Of a stretch of 64,000 bases of DNA, positions 39,332 to 50,190 are shown piece by piece (position 1 is the first letter of the stretch; each line of letters begins with the position of its first letter). The position numbers and the translations under genes are program-made. The notes beneath the pieces were generated by a model, which was not told where the DNA came from, searched no databases, and saw only the letters and a program-made list of their open reading frames with translations. Origin of the DNA: Croceicoccus gelatinilyticus (GTDB lineage: Bacteria > Pseudomonadota > Alphaproteobacteria > Sphingomonadales > Sphingomonadaceae). Location of the stretch: the NCBI RefSeq assembly GCF_018398395.1, contig NZ_JAHCBF010000007.1:1-64000 (forward strand), in the 5' to 3' direction.

Positions 39332-40105
39332 TCAGTCGCGCAATCGCCACCCAGTGCGGAAAATCCATGTGATTATGCCGATGCAAAGCGCGAGGAAGCC
39401 AGCGGTGGCCGCAAATGCGACGCCGATGGTAACGTCCGACTGCTCGAAAAACGTCCAGCGCAGGCCCGAGACGAGATAGACGATCGGGTTGAACAGCGCG
39501 ACGGTGCGCCACGGTTCGGCCAGCATGTCGATCGAATAGAACGTACCGCCAAGGAACGTCAGCGGCGTCAGGACCAGCAGCGGCACCATCTGCAGCTTTT
39601 CAAACCCGTCGGCCCAGAGCCCGAGGATGAAGCCGAAGAGCGAGAACGAGGACGCCACCAGCACAATATAGACGAAAGCCAGGACCGGATGCGCGATCGT
39701 GTAGTCCACGAACAGCGTCGCCGTGGCGAGAATGATCGCCGCGATGATGAGCGACTTGGTCACTGCCGCACCGACAAATCCGACAAGCGTTTCGGCTACG
39801 CTGACAGGGGCGGACAGGAGTTCATAGATCGCACCTGTAAAGCGCGGCATGTAGATGCCGAAGCTTCCGTTTGATGTGCTTTCCGAAAGGAGCGTGAGCA
39901 GCAACAGGCCGGGCACGATGAACGCGCCATAGTTCACGCCGCCGATGTCGTTCATGCGCGAACCGATGGCTGCGCCGAAGACGATGAAATAGAGACATGT
40001 GGTAAGCACGGGTGAAATGATCGTGCCGAACACCGTGCGCCATGCCCGCGCGACTTCGCGCTTGTAGATGGCCCATGCGCTGACTGCGTTGAAACCTGCC
40101 GTCAT
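39332..40105 (-). CDS. ABC-2 type transporter permease
   Basis: A 257-residue membrane protein with six hydrophobic helices and the ABC-2 signature region near the C-terminus ([32 protein letters not shown] in parts). This subgroup (NodJ/YadH-like) exports polysaccharide precursors, lipids or drugs. Its start overlaps the stop of the ATPase gene by four bases (ATGA), so the two form one exporter. Substrate unknown. Confidence 0.9.
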   Translation of the reverse strand: MTAGFNAVSAWAIYKREVARAWRTVFGTIISPVLTTCLYFIVFGAAIGSRMNDIGGVNYGAFIVPGLLLLTLLSESTSNGSFGIYMPRFTGAIYELLSAPVSVAETLVGFVGAAVTKSLIIAAIILATATLFVDYTIAHPVLAFVYIVLVASSFSLFGFILGLWADGFEKLQMVPLLVLTPLTFLGGTFYSIDMLAEPWRTVALFNPIVYLVSGLRWTFFEQSDVTIGVAFAATAGFLALCIGIITWIFRTGWRLRD

Positions 40106-41085
40106 GCCGCGATCTCCGGCCGGTCTTCGACAAGCTTAACGAAAATATCCTCAAGGCTGGATTCGCGCACGTCGATGGCGGAATAGCCGATGCCTTCGCG
40201 GGCGAGCTGCTGGGCGACTTCGGCGACGGCTTCCTTGCCGCCCCCTGCCCCGTCGCCGCCACGGAAGGTCAGCGCCATGCCGTCATCCGACAGCGCGAGC
40301 CCTTCTCGGGCGATGCTGGCCGGGATCGCCGTCATTGGCGCGTTGAGGGCAAAGTTTGCCTCGGTCCGGCCAAGACTGGTCATGATCGATGCCTTGTCGT
40401 CGACGAGAAGAATACGTCCGCTGTCGATCACGCCGACGCGATCGGCCATTTCCTCGGCCTCTTCGATGTAATGCGTGGTGAGGATGATCGTGACGCCCAG
40501 TTCGCGAAGGACGTCGATCTGCTTCCACATGTCACGGCGCAATTCGACGTCGACGCCCGCCGTCGGTTCATCAAGGAACAGCAAGTCGGGATCGTGCGCC
40601 AGCGCCTTGGCGATCAGCACGCGGCGTTTCATCCCGCCCGAAAGCATGCGAAGCTGGCTGTCACGCTTGTCCCACAGGCTGAGCGCGCGCAGCACTTCCT
40701 CGATCCGCTTGTCGTCGGCAGGCCTTCCGAACAGCCCGCGCGAGTAAGTGACCGAGTGGTGCACTGTCTCGAAAATGTCGACCGCCATTTCCTGCGGCAC
40801 GAGCCCGATGCGCGCACGGATCTTCCGCCAGTCGTCTTTCAGGCCCATCCCGAAAGCCTCGATCGTCCCGCCGGTCGGGCGTACGAGACCGCAGACCGCG
40901 CCGATCAGCGTCGTCTTGCCCGCGCCGTTGGGGCCGAGCAGCGCGAATATCTCGCCCTTGCGGATTTCGAGATCGACATTGTCGAGCGCCTTGACGGGTG
41001 GAGCGGCGCCGCGCCCCGGGTAGGTCTTGTCGAGGCCGGTGATTTTCAGGATTGGATCGGTCACCGCGGCAATGTGTGCCTTCAT
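40102..41085 (-). CDS. ABC transporter ATP-binding protein
   Basis: A 327-residue ATPase: Walker [11 protein letters not shown] (about 58-67), signature LSGGMKRRV (about 155), Walker [13 protein letters not shown] (about 175) and a switch His in [11 protein letters not shown]. The C-terminal 80 residues form the extra domain of the YadG/CcmA-like export ATPases. I chose the ATG at 41085 ([12 protein letters not shown]). First gene of the ATPase-permease-DUF481 unit. Confidence 0.92.
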   Translation of the reverse strand: MKAHIAAVTDPILKITGLDKTYPGRGAAPPVKALDNVDLEIRKGEIFALLGPNGAGKTTLIGAVCGLVRPTGGTIEAFGMGLKDDWRKIRARIGLVPQEMAVDIFETVHHSVTYSRGLFGRPADDKRIEEVLRALSLWDKRDSQLRMLSGGMKRRVLIAKALAHDPDLLFLDEPTAGVDVELRRDMWKQIDVLRELGVTIILTTHYIEEAEEMADRVGVIDSGRILLVDDKASIMTSLGRTEANFALNAPMTAIPASIAREGLALSDDGMALTFRGGDGAGGGKEAVAEVAQQLAREGIGYSAIDVRESSLEDIFVKLVEDRPEIAA

Positions 41086-41208
41086 TCGCGCGATGCAAGA
41101 TGCGGAGAAAAAACGCGCGTTTGACAAAAATCAATGAAGCGCCGCGCTGCATGCGCGAAGAAGCCTTAGCACGTGCTTACCTGGCTCGTGTCTTCTCCAA
41201 CAAACTTC

Positions 41209-41242
41209 AGCCCGCCGCTTCATTGTGGCGGGCTTTCTTTTT
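41209..41242 (+). terminator. Terminator between queA and the ABC exporter
   Basis: AGCCCGCC / GGCGGGCT stem with a 10-base loop. The run TTTCTTTTT follows on the plus strand, where no gene is known; on the minus strand the tail is only GAAGTTTGTT. It may act as queA's terminator or end an unannotated plus-strand RNA. The rest of 41086-41208 contains TTGACA (41121) and the palindrome AGCACGTGCT (41168-41177), with no convincing ORF. Confidence 0.65.
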
Positions 41243-41250
41243 GGTGGCGA

Positions 41251-42279
41251 TCAGGGGATCAGCAGCGATCCGTCGCCATAACTATAGAAGCGATAGTCGT
41301 TGGCGATCGCGTGGGCATAGACCGCCTGCATCTTCTCCAGCCCCATAAGCGCGCTGACCAGCATGAACAGCGTCGATTTCGGCAAGTGAAAGTTGGTCAT
41401 CAGTCCGTCGATGGCCCGGAAGCGGTAGCCGGGGGTGATGAAGATCGAGGTATCGCCCTCGAACGGTCGGATCACGCCGTCCTCTCCCGTCGCGCTTTCG
41501 AGAAGGCGCAGGCTGGTCGTGCCGACCGAGATTACACGGCCACCGGCAGCGCGGGCGGCGTTGAGGCGGTCTGCGGTCGCGGTGTCGATCCGGCCCCACT
41601 CGGCATGCATGGCGTGGTCTTCGGTGTCGTTGGCCTTCACCGGCAGGAACGTGCCCGCGCCCACATGGAGCGTCAGCGTCTCGCGCGCGACGCCTGCGGC
41701 ATCGAGCGCCGCGATCAGGTCGGGCGTGAAGTGCAGAGCGGCCGTGGGAGCGGCAACAGCACCGTCCTTGTCCGCGAACATCGTCTGGTAATCGCTGCGG
41801 TCGGCCTCGTCGGTGTCGCGCTTGCCCGCGATATAGGGCGGCAGCGGCATACGGCCTGCGCGTTCCAGCAGGACTTCGACCGGCTCCTCACCCTCGAACG
41901 CCAGCACGAAACTGCCGTCGGGCAGGCGTTCTTCGGCAATCGCGGTAACATCGGCGGGAAATTCGATCCGGTCACCTTTGCGCAGGCGTTTCGCGTTGCG
42001 GACGAAGGCCTGCCAGCGGCGCAAGTCGATCCGCTTATGCAGCGTCGCGCCGATCCGCGCCTCGCCGCGCCGTCCCTCGAGCTGGGCCGGAATGACGCGG
42101 GTGTCGTTGAAGACGAGCACGTCGCCCTTGCGCAGAACATCGGGCAGTTCGCGCACGATGCGGTCGGCGAAAGGAGCCCCGTCTTCCACAACCAGCAGTT
42201 TGGCCGCGTCACGCGGGCGCGCCGGACGCAGGGCTATGCGTTCGGTCGGGAGGTCGAAGTCAAAAAGGTCAACGCGCAT
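41251..42279 (-). CDS. queA: S-adenosylmethionine:tRNA ribosyltransferase-isomerase
   Basis: Converts preQ1-34 in tRNA to epoxyqueuosine, using the ribosyl part of SAM. 342 residues: [20 protein letters not shown] at the start, [47 protein letters not shown] and the C-terminal [16 protein letters not shown]. Together with tgt upstream on the same strand it shows that the organism makes queuosine. Probably cotranscribed with the cyclophilin gene before it. Confidence 0.96.
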   Translation of the reverse strand: MRVDLFDFDLPTERIALRPARPRDAAKLLVVEDGAPFADRIVRELPDVLRKGDVLVFNDTRVIPAQLEGRRGEARIGATLHKRIDLRRWQAFVRNAKRLRKGDRIEFPADVTAIAEERLPDGSFVLAFEGEEPVEVLLERAGRMPLPPYIAGKRDTDEADRSDYQTMFADKDGAVAAPTAALHFTPDLIAALDAAGVARETLTLHVGAGTFLPVKANDTEDHAMHAEWGRIDTATADRLNAARAAGGRVISVGTTSLRLLESATGEDGVIRPFEGDTSIFITPGYRFRAIDGLMTNFHLPKSTLFMLVSALMGLEKMQAVYAHAIANDYRFYSYGDGSLLIP

Positions 42280-42321
42280 GGTTTCGCGCGCCTAGCCGTT
42301 GAGGCGCGCGAAGGGAACCGC

Positions 42322-43065
42322 TCAGTTGCCCGCGTCTTCCGAAGCGGGAGCCGCACTGAGCGGGGCGTTCAGCATGTCGCTGGTGATCGCGCCCTGCATC
42401 GGCGTGGTCGACGGCGGAGCGAGGTTCTGGCTGGCTAGTGAGGCCTGCAGGATCTTCGTCGGGTTTGCCGGCGGCTGACCTCGCGAGATGCCGTCCACAT
42501 ACTGCATGCCGGCGATGACGCGGCCGAAGTTGGTGTACTTCATGTCGAGCTGCATCGTGGGGTAAAACACGATGAAGAACTGGCTATTGGCCGAATCCTC
42601 GTTCGAGCCTTCACGCGCGGCCGCAACAGTGCCGCGAAGGTGCGGGACGCGGTTGAATTCTTCCTTCAGGTCGGGAAGCTCGGAACCGCCGCGACCGGTG
42701 CCCGTAGGGTCGCCCGTTTGCGCCATGAAGCCTTCAATCACACGGTGAAAAATGATGCCGTTGTAAAAGCCCTGACGGGTCAGCGTCTTGATCCGGTCGA
42801 CGTGGTTCGGTGCCCATTCCGGCTTCAAACGGATGGCGACGCGGCCGCCGTTCGACAGGTCGAGCAGCAGGATGTTGTCGGGATCGGTCTGCAGCGAGGG
42901 ATCGACGCGCCAGTAGGTCGTCGGATCGATCGGAGCCGGGGTCGCCGCCTCGGTCGTCTCTGCCTCTGCGGCAGGAGCGTCCTGGGCCATGACGGGTGCG
43001 GCGATTGCAGAAAGGCCGAGCGCGGCGGAAAGAACTGCGGCGCGGGCGGTAAGGCGGAACTTCAT
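42322..43065 (-). CDS. Exported cyclophilin-type peptidyl-prolyl isomerase
   Basis: A periplasmic prolyl isomerase of 247 residues. A signal peptide ends at PVMAQ; an Ala/Glu-rich linker follows, then the cyclophilin domain (about 65-215): GFYNGIIFHRVIEGFMAQTGDPTGTGRGG with the catalytic Arg, NSQFFIVF and the F-G-R of YTNFGRVIAGM. The C-terminus adds about 40 residues beyond the domain. The start at 43065 gives a proper signal peptide; nine codons further up the frame is also open. Confidence 0.92.
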   Translation of the reverse strand: MKFRLTARAAVLSAALGLSAIAAPVMAQDAPAAEAETTEAATPAPIDPTTYWRVDPSLQTDPDNILLLDLSNGGRVAIRLKPEWAPNHVDRIKTLTRQGFYNGIIFHRVIEGFMAQTGDPTGTGRGGSELPDLKEEFNRVPHLRGTVAAAREGSNEDSANSQFFIVFYPTMQLDMKYTNFGRVIAGMQYVDGISRGQPPANPTKILQASLASQNLAPPSTTPMQGAITSDMLNAPLSAAPASEDAGN

Positions 43066-43168
43066 GTCGTTCTGGTGATCCCGAAATTTCACTCGGCCTG
43101 CCGCTTAGCGGGCCGTGGCTGACGTTTCAATGAATGGCTGGAATGGTTCCACCGTGGGGCAATTCCCC

Positions 43169-43681
43169 TCAGTAGTCGCCCTTGCGCCCCTCACGCTCCA
43201 CCCTGGCGATGACTTCCTCGCAGACGTCCTTGCTGACGAAGCGCGAAATCTCGCCTCCGAACTGGGCGATTTCCTTGACCAGCTTGGAAGCGATGGGCTG
43301 AAGCGAGACGTCGGCCATGAGGAACACGGTCTCGATGCCCGGGTCGAGCTGCTGGTTCATGCCCGCCATCTGGTATTCGTATTCGAAGTCGGCCACGGCG
43401 CGCAGGCCGCGCACGATGACGGTCGCCCCCATCTTTTGCGCGAACTTGATCAGCAGTGCGTTGAAGCCCACGACACGGACATTGTCGAGGCCGAGGTCGC
43501 GGACCTCGCGCTCCACCATCTCCATGCGTTCTTCGGGGGTGAACATCGGGTTCTTCGACGGGTTCGTCGTGACGCCGATGATCAGTTCGTCGACCAGCTT
43601 GGACCCGCGACGGATGATGTCGCGGTGGCCCAGGGTGATGGGGTCGAATGTCCCCGGATAGATTCCGATACGCTTGCTCAT
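43169..43681 (-). CDS. coaD: Phosphopantetheine adenylyltransferase
   Basis: Fourth step of coenzyme A synthesis: transfers AMP to 4'-phosphopantetheine. 170 residues: [20 protein letters not shown] with the nucleotidyltransferase GTFDPxxxGH motif, [16 protein letters not shown] and a C-terminal [15 protein letters not shown]. It lies between ispA and the cyclophilin gene, all on the minus strand. Confidence 0.96.
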   Translation of the reverse strand: MSKRIGIYPGTFDPITLGHRDIIRRGSKLVDELIIGVTTNPSKNPMFTPEERMEMVEREVRDLGLDNVRVVGFNALLIKFAQKMGATVIVRGLRAVADFEYEYQMAGMNQQLDPGIETVFLMADVSLQPIASKLVKEIAQFGGEISRFVSKDVCEEVIARVEREGRKGDY

Positions 43682-43711
43682 GCCCCTCCCCGTCCGGTCC
43701 CTATGCGGACC

Positions 43712-44638
43712 TCAGCGGTCCCGTTCGACTATGTATCTTGCAATGGCGCGAAGCACTTCGGCCTCTTCGCCATAGGACGACAGGTGCCCGATTGCCTGCC
43801 GCACCAGCATTTCCGCCTGTTCGCGCGCGCGCTCTGCGCCCAGCAGCGAGACGAAAGTCGCCTTGCCCGCATCGGCGTCCTTGCGCAGCGCCTTGCCGGC
43901 GAGTTCTTCGTCGCCTTCGTGGTCGAGCAGATCGTCCGCGATCTGGAAGGCAAGCCCGATGTCGCGCGCATAGCTCTTCAGATGCGCGCGCCCTTCGGGA
44001 GGTACGCGCCCAAGGATCGCGCCCATCTCGACCGATGCGCTCAACAGCGCGCCGGTCTTCAACTGCTGAAGACGGGTCACGGTATGGAGGTCGAAGCCTT
44101 CGTCCCCCTCGCCCGCTTCCTCGGCGACGATGTCCATCATCTGGCCGCCTGCCATGCCGTCCATGCCGCTGCCCTTGGCAAGACAGGCAACCAGCTCGCT
44201 GCGAACGAAAGGATCGCTGGTGACTTGAGGACTGACGAGAATGTCGAAAGCCAGTGCGTGCAGCGCGTCGCCAGCAAGAACCGCCGTCGCCTCGTCGTAT
44301 TCGAGGTGCACCGTAGGCTGGCCGTGACGCATGGCATCGTCGTCCATGCAGGGCAGGTCGTCGTGGATCAGCGAATAGACGTGGATCGATTCCACCGCGC
44401 ACCCGGTCCGCACCGCGGCCTCGCGGTTCACGCCGTACATCTGCGCCGTCGCGGTCAGCAGCAGCGGCCGCAGCCGCTTGCCGCCGCCGATCGCGGCATA
44501 GCGCATCGCCTCGAACAGGCGGGCGCGGGCATCTTCGGGCACCGGCAGCAGGACATCGAAGTGGCGGTCCACCTCTTCGCGGATCGAGGCCAGCGCCTCG
44601 CCCAGCACGTCGGGTCCGACCACGCCTTCGATAGCCAT
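43712..44638 (-). CDS. ispA: Farnesyl diphosphate synthase (polyprenyl synthetase)
   Basis: Condenses isopentenyl and dimethylallyl diphosphates to farnesyl (or geranyl) diphosphate. 308 residues: [11 protein letters not shown]-type block, first Asp-rich motif [18 protein letters not shown] (about 90-107), and second Asp-rich motif [13 protein letters not shown] (about 230). The start at 44638 lies four bases after the xseB stop, the usual xseB-ispA pairing. Confidence 0.94.
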   Translation of the reverse strand: MAIEGVVGPDVLGEALASIREEVDRHFDVLLPVPEDARARLFEAMRYAAIGGGKRLRPLLLTATAQMYGVNREAAVRTGCAVESIHVYSLIHDDLPCMDDDAMRHGQPTVHLEYDEATAVLAGDALHALAFDILVSPQVTSDPFVRSELVACLAKGSGMDGMAGGQMMDIVAEEAGEGDEGFDLHTVTRLQQLKTGALLSASVEMGAILGRVPPEGRAHLKSYARDIGLAFQIADDLLDHEGDEELAGKALRKDADAGKATFVSLLGAERAREQAEMLVRQAIGHLSSYGEEAEVLRAIARYIVERDR

Positions 44639-44642
44639 GTCC

Positions 44643-44894
44643 TCAGGCACCTTCGTCAAAGGGGCGCGTGCCTTGCGGCGCGCCGTCGGGACCGGCGACG
44701 ATCTTCTCGATCCGCGCCTGCGCCGCATCGAGGCGGGCCTGGCAATGTGCGCGAAGCTTTTCGCCGCGTTCATAGAGCGAGATCGATTCGTCGAGAGCAA
44801 CTTCTCCGCTTTCCAGCCTGCGCACCACGTCTTCGAGCGCTTTCAGGGCCTGTTCGTAAGTCAGGGCGGAGATATCTTGAGGGGCCTCATCCAT
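44643..44894 (-). CDS. xseB: Exodeoxyribonuclease VII small subunit
   Basis: An 83-residue subunit of the single-strand nuclease ExoVII. Core motif [34 protein letters not shown] broken over residues 12-45, and a C-terminal basic segment. The ATG at 44894 (MDEAPQDIS) is preferred over one four codons upstream. It is directly before ispA and divergent from purL. Confidence 0.93.
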   Translation of the reverse strand: MDEAPQDISALTYEQALKALEDVVRRLESGEVALDESISLYERGEKLRAHCQARLDAAQARIEKIVAGPDGAPQGTRPFDEGA

Positions 44895-45004
44895 GGGCGA
44901 CAGCAATGGCGGGGCGCGTTGGTGTGGTCAAGCACCGACAAAGAACTGGCAACCATCATTTAAGGGCTGGCATGGGCGCGCGCCGGTGGTTAAGGGCCCG
45001 AGGC

Positions 45005-47224
45005 ATGAGCGAGATCACTCCTGACGTCGTCGAGGCGCACGGCCTCTCCCCCGAAGAGTACGAGCGCGTCCTGAATGCGCTTGGCCGCGAGCCGAACCTT
45101 GTCGAACTGGGCATCTTCTCGGTCATGTGGTCCGAGCACTGTTCGTACAAGTCCTCGCGCTTCCACCTGAAGAAGCTGCCGACCGAGGCTCCCTGGGTGA
45201 TCTGCGGTCCGGGCGAGAACGCGGGCGTCATCGACATCGGTGACGGTCAGGCCGCGATCTTCAAGATGGAGAGCCACAACCACCCTTCCTACATCGAACC
45301 CTATCAGGGCGCGGCGACGGGCGTTGGCGGCATCCTTCGCGACGTTTTTACCATGGGCGCGCGTCCGGTGGCGAACATGAATGCGCTGCGTTTCGGTCGT
45401 CCGGACCATCCCAAGATGAAGCATCTCGTGAAGGGCGTGGTCGAAGGCATCGGCGGATACGGCAACTGCGTCGGCGTGCCCACCGTTGGCGGCGAGACGA
45501 ACTTCCACAAGGCTTATGACGGCAACATCCTCGTCAACGCGATGACCGTCGGTGTCGCGGACGCGGACAAGATCTTCTATTCGGCCGCGACGGGCGTGGG
45601 TAACCCCATCGTCTATGTCGGCTCGAAGACGGGCCGCGACGGCATCCACGGCGCAACGATGGCCAGCGCCGATTTCGGCGACGACATCGAGGAAAAGCGC
45701 CCGACCGTGCAGGTCGGCGATCCCTTCGTCGAAAAGCTGCTGATCGAGGCCTGTCTCGAACTCATGTCGACCGATGCGATCGTCGCGATCCAGGACATAG
45801 GCGCGGCGGGTCTCACCTCCTCGTCGGTCGAGATGGCGACCAACGGCAAGGCCGGCATCCGGCTCGACATGGACAAGGTGCCCTGCCGCGAAGAGGCTAT
45901 GACGCCCTATGAGATGATGCTGAGCGAGAGCCAGGAGCGTATGCTCATGGTGCTGAAGCCCGGCAAGGAAGCCATGGCCGAGGCGATCTTCCGGAAGTGG
46001 GAACTGGACTTCGCGGTCATCGGTGAGGTTACCGATACGCAGCACATGGTGCTCGAATTCGGCGGCGAAGTCGTTTGCGACATTCCGCTGGGTCCGCTGG
46101 CTGCAGACGCGCCGGAATACGAACGCCCCTATATCGGCCGCGAGGAATATGCCGCGTGGGCGGGCACGACCCCGCTGGGCGAGGTGCCGGAAAGCACCGA
46201 CGTCGCAGGCGACCTGAAGACGCTGCTGGCAACGCCCGACCTCGCGTCGCGCAAGTGGATCTGGGAACAGTACGATTCGCAGGTCGGCGCCGACACGATG
46301 CAGAAATCGGGCGGCGACGCTGCGGTCGTGCGCGTGCACGGCACGAAAAAGGCGCTGGCGATCAGCACCGACTGCACCCCGCGCTATTGCTATGCCGACC
46401 CCTACGAAGGCGGCAAGCAGGCGATTGCCGAGGCTTATCGCAACATTTCCGCCGTCGGCGCGACGCCGCTGGCGGTGACCAATTGCCTCAACTTCGGCAA
46501 CCCGCAGCGGCCCGAAATCATGGCCCAGTTCGTAGGCTGCCTGCAGGGCATGGGCGATGCCTGCCGGACGCTCGACTTCCCGATCGTGTCGGGCAACGTC
46601 AGCCTCTATAACGAGAGCAAGGCAACCGGCGGCGGTTCGGCCATCCTGCCCACGCCCGCCATTGGCGGCGTCGGCCTGATGCAGGACCACGAGATCATGG
46701 CCACGATCGGCTTCAAGGCCGCGGGCCAGCAGATCGTCGTCATCGGCGGTGAATCCGGCCACCTGGGCCAGTCGCTCTACTTGCGCGAACTGCATGGCCG
46801 CGAAGAAGGTCCGCCCCCGCCGGTGGGTCTGGAGCTTGCCAAGCGCGCTGGCGAAACCGTTCGCAAGCTGATTGCCGATGGCGTGGCCACCGCGGTTCAC
46901 GACTGTTCGGACGGCGGCCTTGCGGTCGCTCTTGCCGAAATGGCGATGGCAAGCGGCCTCGGCTGCGCGGTCGCCATGCCTGAAGGCCGGTCCAGCGCCG
47001 CTGCCTTCTGGTTCGGCGAGGACCAGTCGCGCTATGTCGTGACCGCCGCCGAAGCAGAGCCGATCCTCGAAGCTGCCGAAGCCGCCGGCCTTGCCGCCGT
47101 CGCGCTGGGCGATGTCGAGGGTGACGAAGTGATCTTCCGCTCGGTCGCAGGCGAAAGCCGTGTTCCGGTCGCCGACCTGAAGGCTGCGCACCTGTCCTTC
47201 TTCGAAGAGTGGATGGAATCGTGA
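45005..47224 (+). CDS. purL: Phosphoribosylformylglycinamidine synthase, PurL subunit
   Basis: ATP-dependent amidation step of purine synthesis, working with separate PurQ and PurS. 739 residues, the short (non-fused) form. Seen: [14 protein letters not shown] (about 38-51), [26 protein letters not shown] (in two parts), [10 protein letters not shown] and the C-terminal [16 protein letters not shown]. Starts at the ATG at 45005. Its stop overlaps the GTG of the nitroreductase gene. Confidence 0.96.
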   Translation: MSEITPDVVEAHGLSPEEYERVLNALGREPNLVELGIFSVMWSEHCSYKSSRFHLKKLPTEAPWVICGPGENAGVIDIGDGQAAIFKMESHNHPSYIEPYQGAATGVGGILRDVFTMGARPVANMNALRFGRPDHPKMKHLVKGVVEGIGGYGNCVGVPTVGGETNFHKAYDGNILVNAMTVGVADADKIFYSAATGVGNPIVYVGSKTGRDGIHGATMASADFGDDIEEKRPTVQVGDPFVEKLLIEACLELMSTDAIVAIQDIGAAGLTSSSVEMATNGKAGIRLDMDKVPCREEAMTPYEMMLSESQERMLMVLKPGKEAMAEAIFRKWELDFAVIGEVTDTQHMVLEFGGEVVCDIPLGPLAADAPEYERPYIGREEYAAWAGTTPLGEVPESTDVAGDLKTLLATPDLASRKWIWEQYDSQVGADTMQKSGGDAAVVRVHGTKKALAISTDCTPRYCYADPYEGGKQAIAEAYRNISAVGATPLAVTNCLNFGNPQRPEIMAQFVGCLQGMGDACRTLDFPIVSGNVSLYNESKATGGGSAILPTPAIGGVGLMQDHEIMATIGFKAAGQQIVVIGGESGHLGQSLYLRELHGREEGPPPPVGLELAKRAGETVRKLIADGVATAVHDCSDGGLAVALAEMAMASGLGCAVAMPEGRSSAAAFWFGEDQSRYVVTAAEAEPILEAAEAAGLAAVALGDVEGDEVIFRSVAGESRVPVADLKAAHLSFFEEWMES

Positions 47225-47892
47225 GCGAGGACCGGCAGCCCTTCCCCGCGCTGCCGGACCTGAGCGACGAGGAGCGCATCGAGAAGGCGCGTGCGGCCTA
47301 CGAACGGTTGCGCACGCGCCATTCGTGCCGCGCTTTCGCCGATACGCACGTCCCGCGCGAAGTCATCGAGATGGCGATCGCTGCTGCCGGCACCGCACCT
47401 TCGGGCGCGAACCATCAGCCGTGGCATTTCGCCGTCGTCAGCTCGCCCAAAGCCAAGCGCGCCATTCGCGAAGCGGCCGAGGCGGAGGAACAGGCATTCT
47501 ACGCGGGTCGAGCAGGCGATGAATGGCTCGATGCCCTGGCCCCGCTCCATACCGATCAGAACAAGCCTTACCTCGAAACGGCGCCCTATCTGATCGTGGT
47601 CTTCGCGCAGCGTCGCGGCGGGATCGACGACGATCACGTAACGCAAAACTACTACGTCACCGAAAGCGTCGGGATTGCCTGCGGAATGCTGCTTTCGACG
47701 CTGCACGAAGCGGGGCTGGCCACGCTGACCCACACCCCTGCGCCGATGCACTTCCTGCGCGAGATCTGCCAGCGTCCGAAGGAAGAGAAGGCGATGATGA
47801 TCGTGGTCGTTGGCCACCCTGCCGCCGACGCAACTGTGCCCGATCACGCGACGATCAAAAAACCGCTCTCGCAGATTACAAGCTGGATCTAG
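47221..47892 (+). CDS. Nitroreductase-family flavoprotein
   Basis: A 223-residue FMN enzyme of the nitroreductase fold: [39 protein letters not shown] (FMN phosphate site) and [16 protein letters not shown]. The N-terminus resembles the iodotyrosine-deiodinase/BluB-like subgroup more than classical NfsB. The start is a GTG overlapping the purL stop (GTGA); an ATG at 47209 is possible. Its stop codon shares CTAG with the stop of the convergent thioesterase gene. Confidence 0.88.
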   Translation: MSEDRQPFPALPDLSDEERIEKARAAYERLRTRHSCRAFADTHVPREVIEMAIAAAGTAPSGANHQPWHFAVVSSPKAKRAIREAAEAEEQAFYAGRAGDEWLDALAPLHTDQNKPYLETAPYLIVVFAQRRGGIDDDHVTQNYYVTESVGIACGMLLSTLHEAGLATLTHTPAPMHFLREICQRPKEEKAMMIVVVGHPAADATVPDHATIKKPLSQITSWI

Positions 47893-48326
47893 TCCGCCAC
47901 CGGCCTCGCAGGGACCATCTGGAAGACCCCGCTGCAGCGCAAAAGCGCAGGACCATCCGGCCCGTCACGCCTGACAATGCAGTTGAGGAATTTCGTGGTC
48001 CTGCCCGACCTCAGGATTTCGACATTGGCTTCGATCCAGTCACCAACACGCGCAGGAGCGAGGAAATCGCTGCTCATCGACATGGTTACGGTTACCATGC
48101 CGGGCTCACGCCCTTTCAGCGCAGCAAGCGTCATCGCGGTGTCGGCAAAGGTCAGCATCATTCCGCCGTGCATCATGGCGCCGGCATTGCGATGCCGTTC
48201 TTCAACCCGCATTCCGATGACGCGCTGCCCTTCCCGCTCCCCGATAAACATGGTGCCGACCAGTTCGTGAAATGGCCCGAACGGACGCATTTCGGTGAAA
48301 CCTGTCGGGGCGGGATTTGAACTCAC
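47889..48326 (-). CDS. PaaI-family hotdog thioesterase
   Basis: A 145-residue hotdog-fold acyl-CoA thioesterase. Markers: GMRVEERHRNAGAMMHGGMMLTFADTAMTLAA with the HGG loop and the active Asp, then VTVTMSMSSDFLAPARVGDWIEA. Substrates (often phenylacetyl- or short acyl-CoA) cannot be read from sequence. It lies three bases downstream of serB's partner region and converges with the nitroreductase gene. Confidence 0.88.
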   Translation of the reverse strand: MSSNPAPTGFTEMRPFGPFHELVGTMFIGEREGQRVIGMRVEERHRNAGAMMHGGMMLTFADTAMTLAALKGREPGMVTVTMSMSSDFLAPARVGDWIEANVEILRSGRTTKFLNCIVRRDGPDGPALLRCSGVFQMVPARPVAD

Positions 48327-48329
48327 GGC

Positions 48330-49211
48330 TTATTCGACCCAGTCGCTCTGCGGCACGCCAAGAAGCTTGAGCAGATCGGTCAGGTCACCCCGCTCGATCC
48401 AGCCGTTGGCCGCAGACTTCGCCTTGGGCTTGGCGTAATAGGCCACACCGTAATCCGCTGCCTCGATCATCGGAATGTCGTTGGCACCATCACCCGTCGC
48501 AAGGCTGATGGCGCCGCTGCCCAAGCGCCCCAATTCCTCGTTCAGCGTGGCGAGTTTTGTCCCGCTATCGACGATCTCTGCCGCCAGCTTGCCAGTCAAT
48601 TTGCCGCCGTCGACGCCGAGCACGTTGCCCACGACGCGTTCAAAGCCAAGCATGTCGGCCACGGGATCGGCAAAGGAATGGAAACCACCCGTCACCAGCA
48701 CGGTGCGGCAACCACGTGATTTCAAAGTCTCGACCAGCACGCGCGCGCCCGACATCGGACGGATGCGTTCGTCAAGACAACGGGTTATCGCGCTTTCCTC
48801 AAGCCCTTCGAGAAGTCCAACCCGCTCGGTCAGTGCGCTGGCAAAGTCGAGTTCGCCCTGCATCGCGCGTTCGGTGATCTCGGCGATCTGGTCCTTGATA
48901 CCGGCATAGTCGGCCAGTTCGTCGATGCATTCCTGCCCGATCATGGTCGAATCCATGTCCGACACGAACAGCTGCGGCACCGTGATCTCGCGGTCGGACA
49001 TCAAGAGGTCGCAGGGCCCGAAAGCCTCGTCCAGGATCGCACGTACTTCGCCCGGATTGCCGTCGGCCATCGCGATTTCCAGCACGTCGCCGCAGAAATC
49101 GAGCATCTGCGCCCCCGCAATGGTCCAGCCCTTTTTGGCCAGCGCCTTGCCCGCCTTGTCGAGCGCGGTTTCCAAGATGGCCGGTTCTGCTATCAGCCGG
49201 GCAATGAGCAC
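48330..49211 (-). CDS. serB: Phosphoserine phosphatase
   Basis: Last step of serine synthesis. 293 residues: an N-terminal regulatory-type region (about 1-75), then the HAD phosphatase domain with VSDMDSTMIGQECIDELA (nucleophile Asp), LVTGGFHSFADPVAD and ATGDGANDIPMIEAADYGVAYYAKP. It starts with GTG at 49211. This start lies inside the first codons of miaA on the other strand, so the two promoters must overlap each other's coding regions. Confidence 0.94.
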   Translation of the reverse strand: MLIARLIAEPAILETALDKAGKALAKKGWTIAGAQMLDFCGDVLEIAMADGNPGEVRAILDEAFGPCDLLMSDREITVPQLFVSDMDSTMIGQECIDELADYAGIKDQIAEITERAMQGELDFASALTERVGLLEGLEESAITRCLDERIRPMSGARVLVETLKSRGCRTVLVTGGFHSFADPVADMLGFERVVGNVLGVDGGKLTGKLAAEIVDSGTKLATLNEELGRLGSGAISLATGDGANDIPMIEAADYGVAYYAKPKAKSAANGWIERGDLTDLLKLLGVPQSDWVE

Positions 49212-50190
49212 GGACGCTATCTCCTTCGATTCCGGCCGCTCCAACAATGGCGAGAAGCCTCGGGTCGCGCTCATTGCAGGGCCGACCGCCAGCGGCAAGA
49301 GCGATCTCGCTGTCGACCTTGCGCTCGCGGCGGAAAAGGCCGGTCTGCCTGCCACCGTGATCAATGCCGACAGCGCGCAAGTCTATGCCGACCTTCGCGT
49401 TCTTTCGGCCCGCCCGAGCGAAGAGGAAATGCGCGGCGTGCGCCATGTCCTGTTCGGCGCATGGGACGGAGCTGACCCGTGCTCCGCCGCAGACTGGGCA
49501 GCGCGGGCGAAGCAGGAGATCGCCAAGGCGCATTCCGAAGATCGTATGCCGATCCTCGTCGGAGGCACAGGCCTCTATTTACGCACCCTGATCGACGGCA
49601 TTGCCCCGATCCCCGCGATCGACCCCGCCATCCGCGAGGAAATCCGCTCACTCGACGTGGCCGACGCGCACGCAGCTCTCACCTCCGAAGACCCAGAGGC
49701 TGCGGCACGCCTGAACCCCGCCGACACAACCCGCGTCGCACGCGCGCTCGAAGTGGTGCGCAGTACGGGACACCCCATGGCCTATTGGCAGCAGCGTTTG
49801 GAAGGCGGGATTGGCGACCGCATCGAACTCACCGCCGCGATCCTGATCCCCGAGCGCGAGACGCTTTATGAAAAGTGCGACCGGCGCTTCGACCTGATGC
49901 TCGAACTGGGCGCCGTCGAGGAAGTCCGCGCCCTGCTGGCCCGCGATTTAGACCCGGACCTGCCCGTCATGCGCGCCATTGGCGTGCCCGAAATCGCAGG
50001 CCTGCTGAATGGATCTTACGACGAGCAGGAGGCCGCAAACCGCGGGGCGCAGGCGACTCGTCGCTATGCCAAGCGGCAATATACCTGGTTCCGCCACCAG
50101 CCACCCGAAGGCTGGACCCGCTTTTATGCTAAAAATTTCACCAGAGATGATATAATAGCAACTTTGTTACGTGATTTGCGGTTGACATGA
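49204..50190 (+). CDS. miaA: tRNA dimethylallyltransferase
   Basis: Adds dimethylallyl to A37 of tRNAs that read UNN codons. 328 residues: ALIAGPTASGKSDLAVDLAL (P-loop, about 19-38), NADSAQVYADLRVLSARPS, LVGGTGLYLRTLIDG, and the C-terminal QATRRYAKRQYTWFR. It has about 17 extra residues before the P-loop strand. Starts at the ATG at 49204, overlapping the serB start head to head by eight bases. Its stop lies in the -35 element of the ilvB promoter. Confidence 0.95.
   Translation: MSTDAISFDSGRSNNGEKPRVALIAGPTASGKSDLAVDLALAAEKAGLPATVINADSAQVYADLRVLSARPSEEEMRGVRHVLFGAWDGADPCSAADWAARAKQEIAKAHSEDRMPILVGGTGLYLRTLIDGIAPIPAIDPAIREEIRSLDVADAHAALTSEDPEAAARLNPADTTRVARALEVVRSTGHPMAYWQQRLEGGIGDRIELTAAILIPERETLYEKCDRRFDLMLELGAVEEVRALLARDLDPDLPVMRAIGVPEIAGLLNGSYDEQEAANRGAQATRRYAKRQYTWFRHQPPEGWTRFYAKNFTRDDIIATLLRDLRLT

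Noticed and set aside
43115-47224. A 1369-codon open frame on the plus strand covering coaD, ispA, xseB and purL
   Set aside because: Only the part from 45005 is a gene (purL). The upstream part is the antisense of coaD, ispA and xseB, which are clear family members; long antisense frames are common at this G+C.
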